Positions 17,749 through 27,620 of a DNA stretch of 29,668 nucleotides are shown piece after piece (positions within the stretch are counted from its first letter, which is position 1; every line of letters starts with the position of its first letter). The position numbers and the translations under genes were made by a program. Origin of the DNA: Jimgerdemannia flammicorona (lineage: Eukaryota > Mucoromycota > Endogonomycetes > Endogonales > Endogonaceae); assembly GCA_003990745.1 (NCBI GenBank), contig RBNI01000533.1, positions 1-29,668 on the forward strand, in the 5' to 3' direction. Below the pieces are notes generated by a model. That model saw nothing but the letters and a program-made list of their open reading frames with translations, ran no database searches and was not told where the DNA came from.

Positions 17749-19101
17749 TTATTCTTCTAGGGGAAAGTTTTCTCCAATAGTATATGTGTGCTTGTTCTGA
17801 TCCTTGTCTTTCTTGTGCTCCAGTTTGGTAATCTTGGTGGTGGTATAGGCTCCTCTTCCAGTGGATCCAAAGACTTGTTCTCCTCTCTTGGTCTTGATGA
17901 GTTTGATGGCTTCAATGATCTTGGGTTTCTTGATTTCATAGATCAGCATCTGGCCAATCCTGTCATGCTTCTTGACTTCAAATGGGGTGGTGGGGTTGTG
18001 ATTTCGGACTATGAGGAAGAACTTGCCAGTGTAATCAGGGTCAATTACTCCTTCTTCAACTGAGATTTCGCTTTTGGCCAGACTGCTCCTGGTCTTGATG
18101 ATTCCAACATAGTTTTCTGGCAGCTTGACTCCAATTCCAGTACCAAGTAGGGTGGTGGTCTGTAGTTTGAGGGTAGCATCTTGAATACTGGCAAGGTCCA
18201 TTTCTATGGCTCCTTCAGTCTTGTATTCTGGAATCTTGGCTTTGGGGTGAAACTTCTTGACCTTGAGGGTAATGTCTGATTCTTGTTCCTCCTCATCATC
18301 ACTGTCAGCCTGAAGTTCTGGGTGCTGGCTATCTTCTTCAGCTTTTCTTTTTGCTTTGGCAGCTTCTTGCTCATATTTCTGTTGGCAGATTTTCCTGACT
18401 TCACTGATACAGGACCAGCAGTCATTCAGGTGTTCAGAGTAGTACATCCTAGTACTTTTGGAGCATCTTCCTTGAGGGGCATAGCCATCAATGATCTTGT
18501 TGTACCACTGCTCATCTGTGAGCTTGGGTATCTTGTTCTTATTCTTGTTCACTGAGTGCATAAAGACCTCTGTGTCCTCTTCATCTCCTTCTTCCATATC
18601 TGGTAGAACTCCTTTATAGACATTGATAGAGACTTGTACCTTTCTTCCTCTATAGTTGATCTGCATCTTCTGGGCATTGAGGTCAATGATGGCCTTGGCC
18701 TTATGAAGCCATTGGTTACCAATGAGGATGTCATAGTTGGTGGCACTTATAACAATCACATCTACTGGAATAGTAGCTCCTCCTATCTTAATGGGGACTT
18801 CTTGGATTTTGCCAAGGGGGGTAGCTCATATACCATCTGCTATAACATAGACCATCTTGGTGGACTCTCCAATGTCCCAGCCTAGGAAGTCAATTGCCTT
18901 CTTGCTCATAAGGCATCCTCCAGCACCAGTATCAATGATGGCATCAAAGATAGAGTCTTCGATCTGACATGGGGTATAGGCTGATATCTTGTGCTGGTCT
19001 TTGGATTCTTTGCCTGAGTTTTCAGATTCTTCCAATGCATTGTGAGCTTCTACAATCTTGTACTCTTGATTCTTGGCAGTAGCTGCAAGTCCTACTCTCA
19101 A
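17749..19101 (-). pseudogene. Protease-dUTPase segment of gag-pol
   Basis: Two open pieces in one frame, split by a TGA (after VIADGI). The first contains IIDTGAGGCLMSKKAI, the catalytic DTGA of a retropepsin. The second starts with its other conserved block (YDILIGNQWLHKAKAIID). After a linker with a Cys/His cluster (CSKSTRMYYSEHLNDCWSC) and an acidic stretch comes a trimeric-type dUTPase (about 17,851-18,246, residues 172-303 of the second piece). All five motifs are visible: EMDLAS, TRSSLAKSE, GVIDPDYTGKF with the catalytic Asp, DRIGQMLI, and RGEQVFGSTG. dUTPase hydrolyses dUTP to dUMP, limiting uracil in cDNA. The domain itself has no stop. The piece ends in a TAA before RT. Confidence 0.85.
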
Positions 19102-19185
19102 CTGCTGTCTGAAGACAGAGACTTCAGTGAGCTGTCCAAAAGTAGTATTGACCTTCTTTTCCTTAAGGTCCTGGTAGATATCATA

Positions 19186-19641
19186 CTAGTGGATCTTGGT
19201 CTTGTGCAGCTTCTGTTCCTTCTTGCTTTCACTTTCTCCTGAGACTGGAGTAGTGCCTTCAATGATTTGGTGGGCAACTTTATCTAACTCCATGTCTTGG
19301 TCAATCTCCTCAAGTTGAGTCTTGCTTTGAATAGTGACAGCTGGGGTCTTCTTTGGTCTTCCAACTGGCTTGCTGTTGCTCTTCTTGTCATAGGGCTTAG
19401 ACTGGGTTCTGGTACCTTCAATAGCATGGTTGAATTCGAGCTCCTCATTGGATTTTTCATCATCAGTATCACCAATCTCCTTGATAACTACTGCATTGGT
19501 TTGTTCTCTAGTTCTGTTAGCATTGCTTGGTTGGGCTTTGCATCTGATTTCAGTCATACAGTTCTTTGCATAGTGGCCTTCTTCTCCACATCTAAAGCAT
19601 GTGATATTGCATTCTTCTGTAGTAGCTGCAAATCTCTGCAC
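19186..19641 (-). pseudogene. Nucleocapsid zinc knuckle and acidic linker of gag-pol
   Basis: Open for 151 codons on minus. Near the start, CFRCGEEGHYAKNC is an intact CCHC knuckle (C-x2-C-x4-H-x4-C) that binds RNA in Gag. It is followed by a charged linker rich in Lys, Glu, Thr and Gln (for example DTDDEKSNEELEFN and SKPVGRPKKTPAV, the latter like an AT-hook GRPKK core). It ends at a TAG where the frame continues as YDIYQDLKEKK, so that stop most likely was CAG. It sits in the same frame as the upstream gag and the downstream protease. Confidence 0.8.
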
Positions 19642-19653
19642 TAGTCTCCTGTT

Positions 19654-20361
19654 GGCACTTCAGACTTCTCTAACAACATCACTAAGGTATGCAGTCATCT
19701 CGGCAAACTGCTTGGTGAGTTCTTCTACTGGGTCAGCTTTGGTTGCCTTGGGGGTAGGTGGGGTTGGTTGCCTGGTTACAACTGTGGCAGGTATGATACT
19801 AGTTGGCTTTGATGGCTCCATCTTGATGCTAGTTATTTTCTCTATTGAGTATTCGACAGGGTGTCTGGCAGTCTAATATCTCTGTGCAAAGACCACTTTC
19901 TGATCAAGGGTCAGTGTAGCTGGGGTAGACCAGATTACTAGGGCAATTCCAGGATGAACTCCTTTGAGGAATGTTGAATCTGCTATTTGTTCCTTGAGGG
20001 CATCATCATAGTCAGCCAAGACAATCTGGTAGTAGATTTAGGTATAGAATGAGTTGGGATCTTCACTAAGTCCCTGGCAGATAGTATTGAGTTAATCCTT
20101 GAGAGCTTGCTTGATCTCTTCAGTATAGTATGTTGTTCTGAGGAAGGCCTTCATATTGGCAAGTTTGGCTGCATCATTATCAGCAATAGTGGCTGCATTG
20201 AACTTGTCTCTGGCAGATCCTCTGAGGCTGACTGATAGAAGGGCCAATTGTGCATCTACACCAAGGGCTCATATGGGAGCAAATTGTTCAAAGTCTTTAA
20301 TGAAGGTCAGAATTGACTCTTCAGTAGTATATCTATAGAATGTGTGGGAATGTATTTCCAT
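19654..20361 (-). pseudogene. gag (capsid region) of the dUTPase-bearing element
   Basis: From an in-frame ATG at 20,361 (MEIHSHTFYRYTTEES) the minus frame reads a gag-like protein: ILTFIKDFEQFAPI, a stop, then ALGVDAQLALLSVSLRGSAR, then MKAFLRTTYYTEEIKQALKD and LADYDDALKEQIADSTFLKG. The pattern (E..L..FI..FE, L..SLRG.AR, F...Y) is that of Ty3/gypsy capsid domains. Four stops interrupt it: TGA after FAPI, TAA after ALKD, TAA after SFYT and TAG after FAQRY. Each is one C-to-T change from CGA, CAA or CAG. The true start may lie upstream, as in-frame TGA codons near 20,422 and 20,449 could also be decayed sense codons. Confidence 0.75.
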
Positions 20362-20460
20362 CTTATCTTGAATTCTTACAGGGGTGACTCTTGTAGTCAG
20401 AGTAGTTATTGTGGGGATTGTTCATTTTTCAGCTTGAAAGTGAGGGATTCATCTTGAATC

Positions 20461-20478
20461 ACCAGCCAATGGGCACCA
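20461..20478 (-). other. Primer-binding site (tRNA type not identified)
   Basis: Three bases inside the 5' LTR, the minus strand reads TGGTGCCCATTGGCTGGT, so the plus strand ACCAGCCAATGGGCACCA would equal the 3' end of a tRNA finishing in CCA. Position and CCA end fit a minus-strand priming site. I did not identify the tRNA. Confidence 0.6.
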
Positions 20479-20481
20479 AGT

Positions 20482-21956
20482 TGTCACATCATGGTTGCTG
20501 AGTTCTTCAAATATGCCATATTCTCTTCAAGGTGTATCTCTTAGACTAACTCAAGTTTGTTATAAGCAAGTTCTTATTGGAGTGCCTTCCCAAGGTCTTA
20601 TAGTCCTCAAACTTCTTATCTTTAAACTGTCTTGTTATCTCTTAGATTGCTTGCAAGGGATTGTGTGTAAGTGAACTAGAACTGACTTTATTTCAGAGGA
20701 AATAAGAGGGGTATTTATATAAAATATAATTCAATGGTTGCTAAGATATAAAGCTATATATAAATTTCAATAACTAAAATAAAATGCCAGGACAGAAAAA
20801 ACTGCTAAGTTCCAGGGTCAGCACTGATGGTTGTACAGGTTCAGGATACTGGTATATTTTGGTGTTATATCAGAATATCAGTGCTGACATTATCCAGTGT
20901 AACAAGGAACTTAGAGCAGAATGTTCAGGATCATAGGGGCTTTATCCTCATCATCAGAGGTCAGGATGTCTTCAAAGGAGATGAGGTCTGCAAACATTTC
21001 ATCTAGGTCATGTAGGTCATGTGGAATGATAACATCACTGATGACATCATCACATTCAGCGGTGGAGAAATTGGGGGCTCTCCAATCTATGAGATTCTCT
21101 TCCACAAAATAGGGAACAAATGTGGGGTCTTGGGGAGATCTAACCTGGATGCTTAGGCCTTAGAATACTGAGATCAATCCTTACAGGAATTGGTCTGGGT
21201 TGTCCTGGAGGATGGGGTACCAGAAGTCTTCTATTTCATCACTATTGAGGGTGATAGTGGACTGGGCTTCTGTAGCCACCCTGTCTTCTAGTGTATTGAT
21301 ATGGTGGGATGACAGGTCTCTGAAATCTGAGACTCTAACATACTCCAAGTTGGTGATTGACCATGGTGCATGCCTGAAGATCTAATAGATCTTTTTAGCT
21401 ATCCTTGCCTCGCATATATCCATGGAAGTGATATCTTGTAGCTCTTGAGGGCTGACCTATGAGAACTCCTGGCAGAGGAGGTTTTCTATTTTGTACTCCT
21501 GCCATATTTAGAGGCATTCAGTAGCAATGGTAATCCTTGTTTCCATTTCCCAGTAGTAGAGGATAAAGTGATAAGGGTCTGCAGTACCCAGGTTGATACT
21601 AGGAGTCCTTCTTGTGTGGGTCCTCATGGCTCTTCTGATATCTTGGAATATCCTTTCTTCAACTGAGATACCTTAGTGGTTCCTTGACCTTGAGGTTTGG
21701 CAGGCAGCAGGCATTTTGTTTGTGGTAAGTCTTTGAGCTATTTTGGGATTGATGGGGCTTATTGGTTACTGCTACTGCAGTTCCTTGATCCTTCTTTTAT
21801 ATTTTTCAAGATACTCATACTGTGGTTGCAATGACTCACAGTTGGTCATCATTGCTTATCTTATATGCCATATGATCTTCTTGTGCTCTGATCTGGTGGC
21901 TTATAAGGAAAGGCTGTCTCCTGTACTGATGTCATCATTCTGGGGTCACCATTATA
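20482..21956 (-). repeat. 5' LTR (element sense)
   Basis: Partner of 13,312-14,784. On minus it begins TATAATGGTGACC (TG mutated to TA) and ends GATGTGACA. The TATA box is conserved (CTTTTATAT on plus near 21,794). The embedded ORF start (ATG at 21,714) is conserved, but this copy carries extra stops, for example a TAA where the 3' LTR has CAA in NHQG. It has drifted more than the 3' LTR. Confidence 0.87.
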
Positions 21957-23820
21957 ATTTCTTATTTGAGAAATCTGAAAAAGAAAGGGCTATAAAAGGC
22001 TAGCCCAAATAAATTGCCCCAAAGCAGAGAGGTGAGATAGCAAAGTAAGGAAAGGAGAAAAAGAATAAGTAAGATGAGGTAGAGAGAAGAGAGCACAAGT
22101 AGTGTGGGAAGAAGAGAGGTGTAAGATGATATAGGGAGATAGATATGAGCAGTATAAGGAATAAAAGTAATGAGTAGTTATAGAGTATACAGATAGTATA
22201 GATAGGAGAAAGAGAAGGTAGATAAGTAGTCAGACTATATTATAGCAGTATACAGAGTATAGAAGAAGATAGGGAGAGAATAGTAAAAAAAAAGAGAAAT
22301 TATAAGCATGAGATAGATATATAAAAATAAGATTAAATAGTATTGATCATCTAATAAGTCCATCTTTCTCTGATACTATTAAGGTTATATAAACTTCTAA
22401 TAATACTTTTGATACAACTTTTGGAGAAAGGGTAATAGTAACATAGAGACTGGTGATCAATCTGAGGTGTATGCTAGTCAGAATAACCCTAGTGCATTTG
22501 ACTGACAGTATATTGGATAGAGTCATAGTCTGGAAGAGAGTTTGTTGAACTTTCTTTTAGATAGACATAGAGAGAGAAATAGCAGTACTGGTGGATAAGA
22601 GAAGGGAAAAGTGAGCTTTGCTAATGAGGTCAAGACTGGATATCTATCAACAAGTTTAGAGGGCTGGCTGCAGGGAGACAAAGAGAAGAGGTGAGCAGCT
22701 GGGCCTGATAGGGTGGCTCTAGGTAGTAGTGATAATAGGGCTGAGAGAGTAGTAGCTTGGGGGTGGAGGAGGACAACTGATAGAGAGGGGACTGCTAATC
22801 TGAAAAAAATCCAAATGTGATAGCTAATGGTAGATCTAGGCTGAGTGGGAGCATAAGGCCTGGTGATCTGGCTGATGGTATAATGGATCTGGTGGCAGCA
22901 CTATTACTTAAGAAGTTGGTGTCCAAATTCACTATCACATTATATATCCAAGGCTTAGTGGCTATGGTTAAAATGGTTCTGGAGATTTTGGTGTAGGAGG
23001 TGAAGGGAGCAGCCTCAGTGAAGTTCTTGAAGAGACTGGAAGGGGTGAAGGTGAGCTTTGAGAATGAGGATTTAATGCTGGGAGTATTGAAGAAAGGAAT
23101 AGTAGTGGGAGGAGTGACAATCTCTATAGCTTGATGCTTATGCTGAGATCTTTAAATAGTTTAGCTAGTAGTGGTAAATGTGTCTATAGTGAAAATGAAG
23201 ATAGCCAAGGGGCTGATTGTGAATGCCATTAAGAAGTATAGAGATATAGTAGATGTCTGCTTCTGGATCTGAGAAAATATGAAGTTCTGGACAGAAGATG
23301 TAGATGTTAGAGTGAGGCTGGTAGATAAAGAGAATACTGAGAAGGAAAGATATTGGCCAGTAGTACTAAAGTGGGGCCCAGTGGAGTGCAAGGTCTCAAG
23401 GATGAAGGAGAGACCAGTGGAGAAAGAGAACTTACTGAAGGTATTAGAGAATCTGGCTTGGGCTATTGAGAAGAGAAGGTTGGCCTAGAAGGAGTTTGAG
23501 GCTAAGACAGTGGTAGATATTGTGAATGGCAAGAGAGTGCAACTAGATCAGACTGTCTGAGAGAGGAATCAAGAGAGGCAGCATCAGAAGGATTAATTGG
23601 CAAATTTGGAAGAGAGGGCTGAGAGAGTAAATACTGCTGAGATGGTTAGATCAAGGGCTAGTACCTGGGCAGAAGAGAAGAGAGTGGCTCAGAAGGTGAT
23701 CTTAGGGGATAGTGGAGACCCAGGGCAGAGTATGGTGGCTGAAGATCCAGTGATGTTAGAGGAGGCCCAAGTTCAGTATAGAGTGCCTATAGGGGGTAAA
23801 AGAACTGATCACTTGCTCAA
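21957..23820 (+). mobile_element. LINE copy 1: 5' region and ORF1, truncated before ORF2
   Basis: Begins with a TATA-box block (GAAAGGGCTATAAAAGG, 21,984-21,999) and about 300 bases of very purine-rich, C-poor sequence (22,020-22,340). From about 22,640 it aligns with LINE copy 2 from about 24,180: shared landmarks are AATCTGAAAAAAATCCAAATGTGA, the ACTATTACTTAAGAAGTTGG-like block, and the coding stretch FWTEDVDVRVRL...YWPVVLKWG...CKVSRMK (23,279-23,488). Coding is interrupted by TAG and TGA. It stops at about 23,820 where a small inverted-repeat insert and then copy 2 follow. No ORF2 remains. Confidence 0.6.
21991..21999 (+). promoter_or_regulatory. TATA-box-like core promoter at the LINE 5' end
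   Basis: TATAAAAGG sits in GAAAGGGCTATAAAAGG just inside the junction with the 5' LTR. A near-identical block occurs at 12,838-12,852. The repetition indicates a mobile unit with its own Pol II promoter. Whether it belongs to the LINE or to an older element cut by the gypsy insertion is not settled. Confidence 0.4.
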
Positions 23821-23822
23821 GG

Positions 23823-23898
23823 GTATCTTTCTCTGCTACAATTCACATTACACACACTTTTACCACATACTTTCAAGTCGTTTATTGGAGAAAGATAC
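23823..23898. repeat. Short inverted-repeat insert (MITE-like, 76 bp)
   Basis: GTATCTTTCTC at 23,823-23,833 is the exact reverse complement of GAGAAAGATAC at 23,888-23,898. The 54 bases between are C-rich and unlike the purine-rich LINE sequence around them. It lies exactly where LINE copy 1 ends. It could be a tiny non-autonomous element or a hairpin; I see no clear target duplication. Confidence 0.35.
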
Positions 23899-24179
23899 TA
23901 AGGTAATGACAACCAGCAAGTAAGCAGATGCACACACTAGGTCAGGTGGACTTGGGGCCTTCAACTGGCAATATAGCAGATGAGGGTATGGGCTTGAGAT
24001 GGGGTCTTTCAGTGGTCTGAGTGGGCAGGGTAGCTTGGGCAGTAGAAGTAGCACTGGTGGTGGGACCAGAGGGCAGAAGGAGAGGTGCTTTGTGGACATA
24101 CTGTGGGCTGGAGGTTGGCCAGTGGGAACTTGGGGTGGGCAGGCAGGAGGGAAGGGGAAGCAGAAGGTTGGAGAAGCTG

Positions 24180-25240
24180 GAGGTGCTGGACCTTAGCTGG
24201 TGGAAGGTAGGGCTAGTGAGGTAGCTGCTGGAAGTAGTGGCAGGACTGCTGATGGAGGCATGACTGGGAATCTGGAAAAAAATCCAGATGTGACTATTGA
24301 TGAGAGAGCTGGGCAGATGGGCCCAAAGAGGATGGTGTGATGGGGGCTGGTGGTAGCACCATTACTCAAGAAATTGATCTCAGAGTTTGCTATGACCTTG
24401 TGTTTCTGAGGCTTAGCAGTGATAGCAAGGATAGTTCTGGGGCTTATCTCAGAGCAGGTGGCTGAAGTAGCTTCAGTGAAGTTTCTAAAGGGGTTGGAGG
24501 GGGTGGAGGTGGATTTTGAGGAGGCAGGCCCATTGGAGAAGGCTTTGAAGGCTGGAGTTGCAGTAGGGGAGGTAGTGGTCCCTATAGTGTAGTGTTTGAG
24601 ATGGGACCCCAGGGTGGTGTAGTTACTAATAAAGGGGGTGCCTACAGTGACAAAGGTTGAGACTAGGAGAAGGATGGAGGAGGTGATGGCAGAGTATAGC
24701 AATATGGTCAATATCAGTTTCCAGATGTGGGAGGGGACCTTCTTCAGGATGGGTGATATTGATGTCAGGATTAGGCTGGCTGAGAGGGAGGCCATAGGAA
24801 AGACAAGTGACTGGCCTTCAGTGATTATGTGGGGGGCCTTTATATGTAAGGTGTCAAGGGTGAAAGGGAGTGAAGAGGAGGAGGAGGACTTTTTGGAGGC
24901 TCTGGAGGCACTGAGTAGAGCTGTTGAGTGGAGGGTGAAGGCCTGGAAGTTATTTGTGGAGTCAATGTATCTGGAGATTGTCAGTGGGAAACATATTCAC
25001 ACTGACAAGAGGTAGTGGAAGAGGGCTCAGAGGCACAGGACTGTTGGGCAGAGCATCATGGTTTACAACTCTGGTAAGAGGCATGCCTGGAGCATCATGG
25101 GGACTTTGAGAAAAAGGAGGATGGGGAGATGGCTGAACTTTTGGTCAGGTTGGAGGCAAAGGTGGCTGAAGAGAAGGAACTGGCTGTGGAACATAACTTT
25201 GACTTGGCTCAGGAGGAGTTGAATGCAGATTTGTAGGGGA
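24180..25240 (+). pseudogene. LINE ORF1 (copy 2)
   Basis: The best-preserved part is open at 24,638-25,015 and reads SFQMWEGTFFRMGDIDVRIR, SDWPSVIMWGAFICKVSRVK, then an acidic run and LEALEALSRAVEWRVKAWKL. The same pattern (DVR.RL, WP.V..WG...CKVSR.K, LE.L..A.E) is present in copy 1, so this is a real conserved ORF1 region. No zinc knuckle or RRM is evident. ORF1 proteins usually bind LINE RNA. The segment ends about 30 bases before the ORF2 ATG. Confidence 0.55.
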
Positions 25241-25267
25241 TGGGATCAATAATTAATATTATTTCTT

Positions 25268-26050
25268 ATGAACAGTATAACTAATATTTTCTCTCTGAAT
25301 GTGAATAGATTAAGGGGATCTGAGCAGTGTAAGAACATTTTTACTTAGCTTAAGAGATTGGAGGCTGATCTCTTTTTACTTCAGGATGTACAGTGTGAGG
25401 ATGAGGAGGATCAGGTGAAGTAGACTAGTGAATGGAGAGGAGCTTCTGCTTGGATTGACAAAGTGATGATTCTGGTAAGGAGGGGTAGAGGAGATTTGAG
25501 TGGAATCAGGAGCTGGCATGACTGTTTGGTCTGGAGAGAGTGGTATCGGCCTGAGTGGGAGCTAGTGTGAGTAGGCTCTTGCTACTGCTCTGCAGCTAGG
25601 GGTGAGTGGATTGTGTGGATTAGAGATCTCTTAGAGGAGGGCATTCTCTTGGAGGAAGGAGTAGATATTCTAGAAGGTGACATTAATATGGTACAGAATC
25701 TTCGGTTGGATAGAACTGATGGTGAGAGGAGTGTGGGTGGAAAGAGTGGTAGTCTGGATGCTTGGAAGGAGGTGGAGAGTCTTTGCTTCTTAGGGGATAT
25801 AGGCAGACCACAGTGGGGAGAAAAGCAGGTCTACACATACTGGGTGAATGGACTGGGTATGAGGATTGACTGGATTCTGACAGCTGAATGCTGGGGCATA
25901 GATATCTGGAAGACTCTGGAGGTAGAGTGGTGCTTATGGACTGATCACTGGGGACTATTGGGGCAGAGGCAGTTTGGGGAGAGTGGAGATGGACCCAGAT
26001 ATTGGCACCCTAACTCCTCCCTGCTGGCTGAGAAAGTATTATAGAACCCA
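25268..26050 (+). pseudogene. LINE ORF2 endonuclease domain (APE-like)
   Basis: Starts MNSITNIFSLNVNRLRGSEQ, the usual opening of an APE-type endonuclease (hxxlsxNvnGlr). Later motifs: ADLFLLQDVQ (the Glu site reads Asp or Gln here), LEGDINMV for the GDFN motif, GMRIDWIL for the RIDyil motif, and TDHWGLLGQ for the SDH motif. It would nick target DNA to prime reverse transcription. Interrupted by TAG near 25,348 and 25,420 and by TGA near 25,568 (GTG TGA GTA). The start is supported by a second copy of the same ATG context at 29,594-29,599. Confidence 0.75.
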
Positions 26051-26799
26051 TGGATGGAGGGCATCTAAGAGAAGATTACTAGCTGGAGACATGAGGGTTC
26101 ATCAGTGAGTGTCTGGTAGATAAAGTTGAAAGAGACTGTGAGGGTTTACTGGAGAGGGGTGACTGGGAGGCAAAGAAGGAAAAGAGTAATGTGTGCTTCA
26201 AATCAGCTGATTAGATTATACATAGATGGAATGTGCAGATTTGATATCTTTGGGAGAGGTGGGTGATTAGAGGTTAGAGCATGTAAAATTGGAGGTGATG
26301 GAGCTACAACAGATACTGAGAGAGGAGGAGGAAGTACATATGAAAGGAATGATGGTCAGGTTGAGGTGGCAGGGGCTTGAGGAGGGGGATAGGCCTACTA
26401 GGTGCTTGTCAAGGCTCCTCCAGGCCAGGAGGGTGCAGCATCAATTGGATGAGATCCTTAATGCTAAGGGAGAAATAATGCATGGTACCCAACAGATCTT
26501 GGGAGTGCTGAAGGAGAGGTGGAGGGGTCTGTGGAGTGAAGAGGACAGGGGTGAGAGGGAGGAGACAATAGGAGTCATGCTGGAGCATTGGGATCTGCTG
26601 TAAGTAGAGGGTCTTGGTTAGTTAATCCTACTAGTCCAAGAGGAGGAGATCCTGTGAGTCCTTGCAGCAACTAACATTGGAATGGCGCTAGGAGGGATGG
26701 GTTATCTTGGGACTTTTGGAGGAAGATGGCAAAGATTTCTGGAGTGATAGGAGAGATGGCAGCCCTCTGTGACCATATTCTTCTGAATGGTACATAGGT

Positions 26800-27620
26800 T
26801 GGTGAGCAGGACTTAGAGTTGTTATACAAAGACAAGGGGAGGCAAGAGGATTGGAAGAACTGGAGACTGATCATGCTTCTGGATATAGACAGGAAGATGG
26901 TGACCAAAGTGATTGTTGCAAGGCTACAGAAGGTTGCCCAACAGGTGCTGAGTGAGGAGCAGTGGGGCTTTGTTGGTGGCAAGCTTATCAGAGATAGGAC
27001 TGCCTGGGTTCATGGCATTATTGAAGGAGCACAGGCTTGTGGATTGGATGGAAGACTGTTCTTTTTGGACCAGGAAAAGGCCTATGACTATATTTGGTAG
27101 ATATGGCTGGATAAGATGCTGGATAGAATTGGTGTTCTCTCATGATTTCGAGCTTCTATGTTGAATCTGTTGGAGGGAAGTAGGGCATCACTAATGTGTA
27201 ATAGTCCCTGGGGTCTAGCATTCACCTTAGGAAGAGGAGTTACTCAGGGAGATCCATTGTCTCCCATCCTCTATGCCCTTTCATAGAATCTTTGATGGAT
27301 AAAATATAACAGAAGGTGGCAAGACTCTCTGTGTATAGTGTGGTATGGAAGGTGGGGGCCTTTGCTGATGATATGGTAGTTGGACTTGGCTCAGTGGCAG
27401 ATATTGAGGTACTTAAGGAGACAGTGGAATGGTATGAGACACACTCTGGGGCAAAACTCAACTGGCATAAATGTGAGATGATGGTGCTGGGGAATGGTCT
27501 AGTGGGAGGGGACATCATTGGAACAATTGTCCCACAGGAGAGGTGGTGAGGTATCAGGGCATCTTTCTTTCTGTATATAGTTATGTCTTGCTATGGGTGT
27601 GGTGGGAGAGAAGGGTGGTC
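26800..27620 (+). pseudogene. LINE ORF2 reverse transcriptase domain
   Basis: RT motifs in order: DWKNWRLIMLLDIDRKMVTK, LSEEQWGFVGGKLIRDRTAW, RLFFLDQEKAYDYIW with the first catalytic Asp, then GVTQGDPLSPILYAL, and AFADDMVVGLGSVADIE with the FADD core (27,360-27,400), followed by THSGAKLNWHKCEMM. The first and last parts lie in different frames, so at least one indel has occurred near 27,110-27,320, together with TAG stops. The family usually has YADD or FADD at the active site, so the core is intact. Confidence 0.85.

Larger units (their letters stand above)
13312..21956 (-). mobile_element. Ty3/gypsy-type LTR retrotransposon with dUTPase domain, nearly full length
   Basis: An 8.6-kb element with two long LTRs (13,312-14,784 and 20,482-21,956), a primer-binding site and a polypurine tract in the right places. 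Minus-strand coding order is gag, zinc knuckle, protease, dUTPase, RT, RNase H, integrase (Ty3/gypsy order, integrase last). From gag (about 20,361) to the integrase core (15,571) almost all pieces share one reading frame and are broken mostly by single stops that transitions explain. RNase H is the exception: there the best reading changes frame. I find no matching target-site duplication (TATGT left, ATTTC right), which may reflect decay or the TA-repeat target. No chromodomain is seen. CG is rare throughout. Confidence 0.88.

Noticed and set aside
17788..18555. Plus-strand ORFs opposite the dUTPase segment
   Set aside because: Hydrophobic shadow frames of the purine-rich coding strand; the minus frame has protease and dUTPase motifs.
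23823..23898. CRISPR-like or terminator hairpin
   Set aside because: A single inverted pair of 11 bases in a eukaryotic LINE; no repeat array, so a small insert is the more likely reading.
24193..24795. Minus-strand ORF of 200 codons opposite LINE ORF1
   Set aside because: No motif, Ser/Thr/Pro-rich as expected from the complement of a G-rich, C-poor strand; the plus strand has conserved ORF1 coding shared with copy 1.
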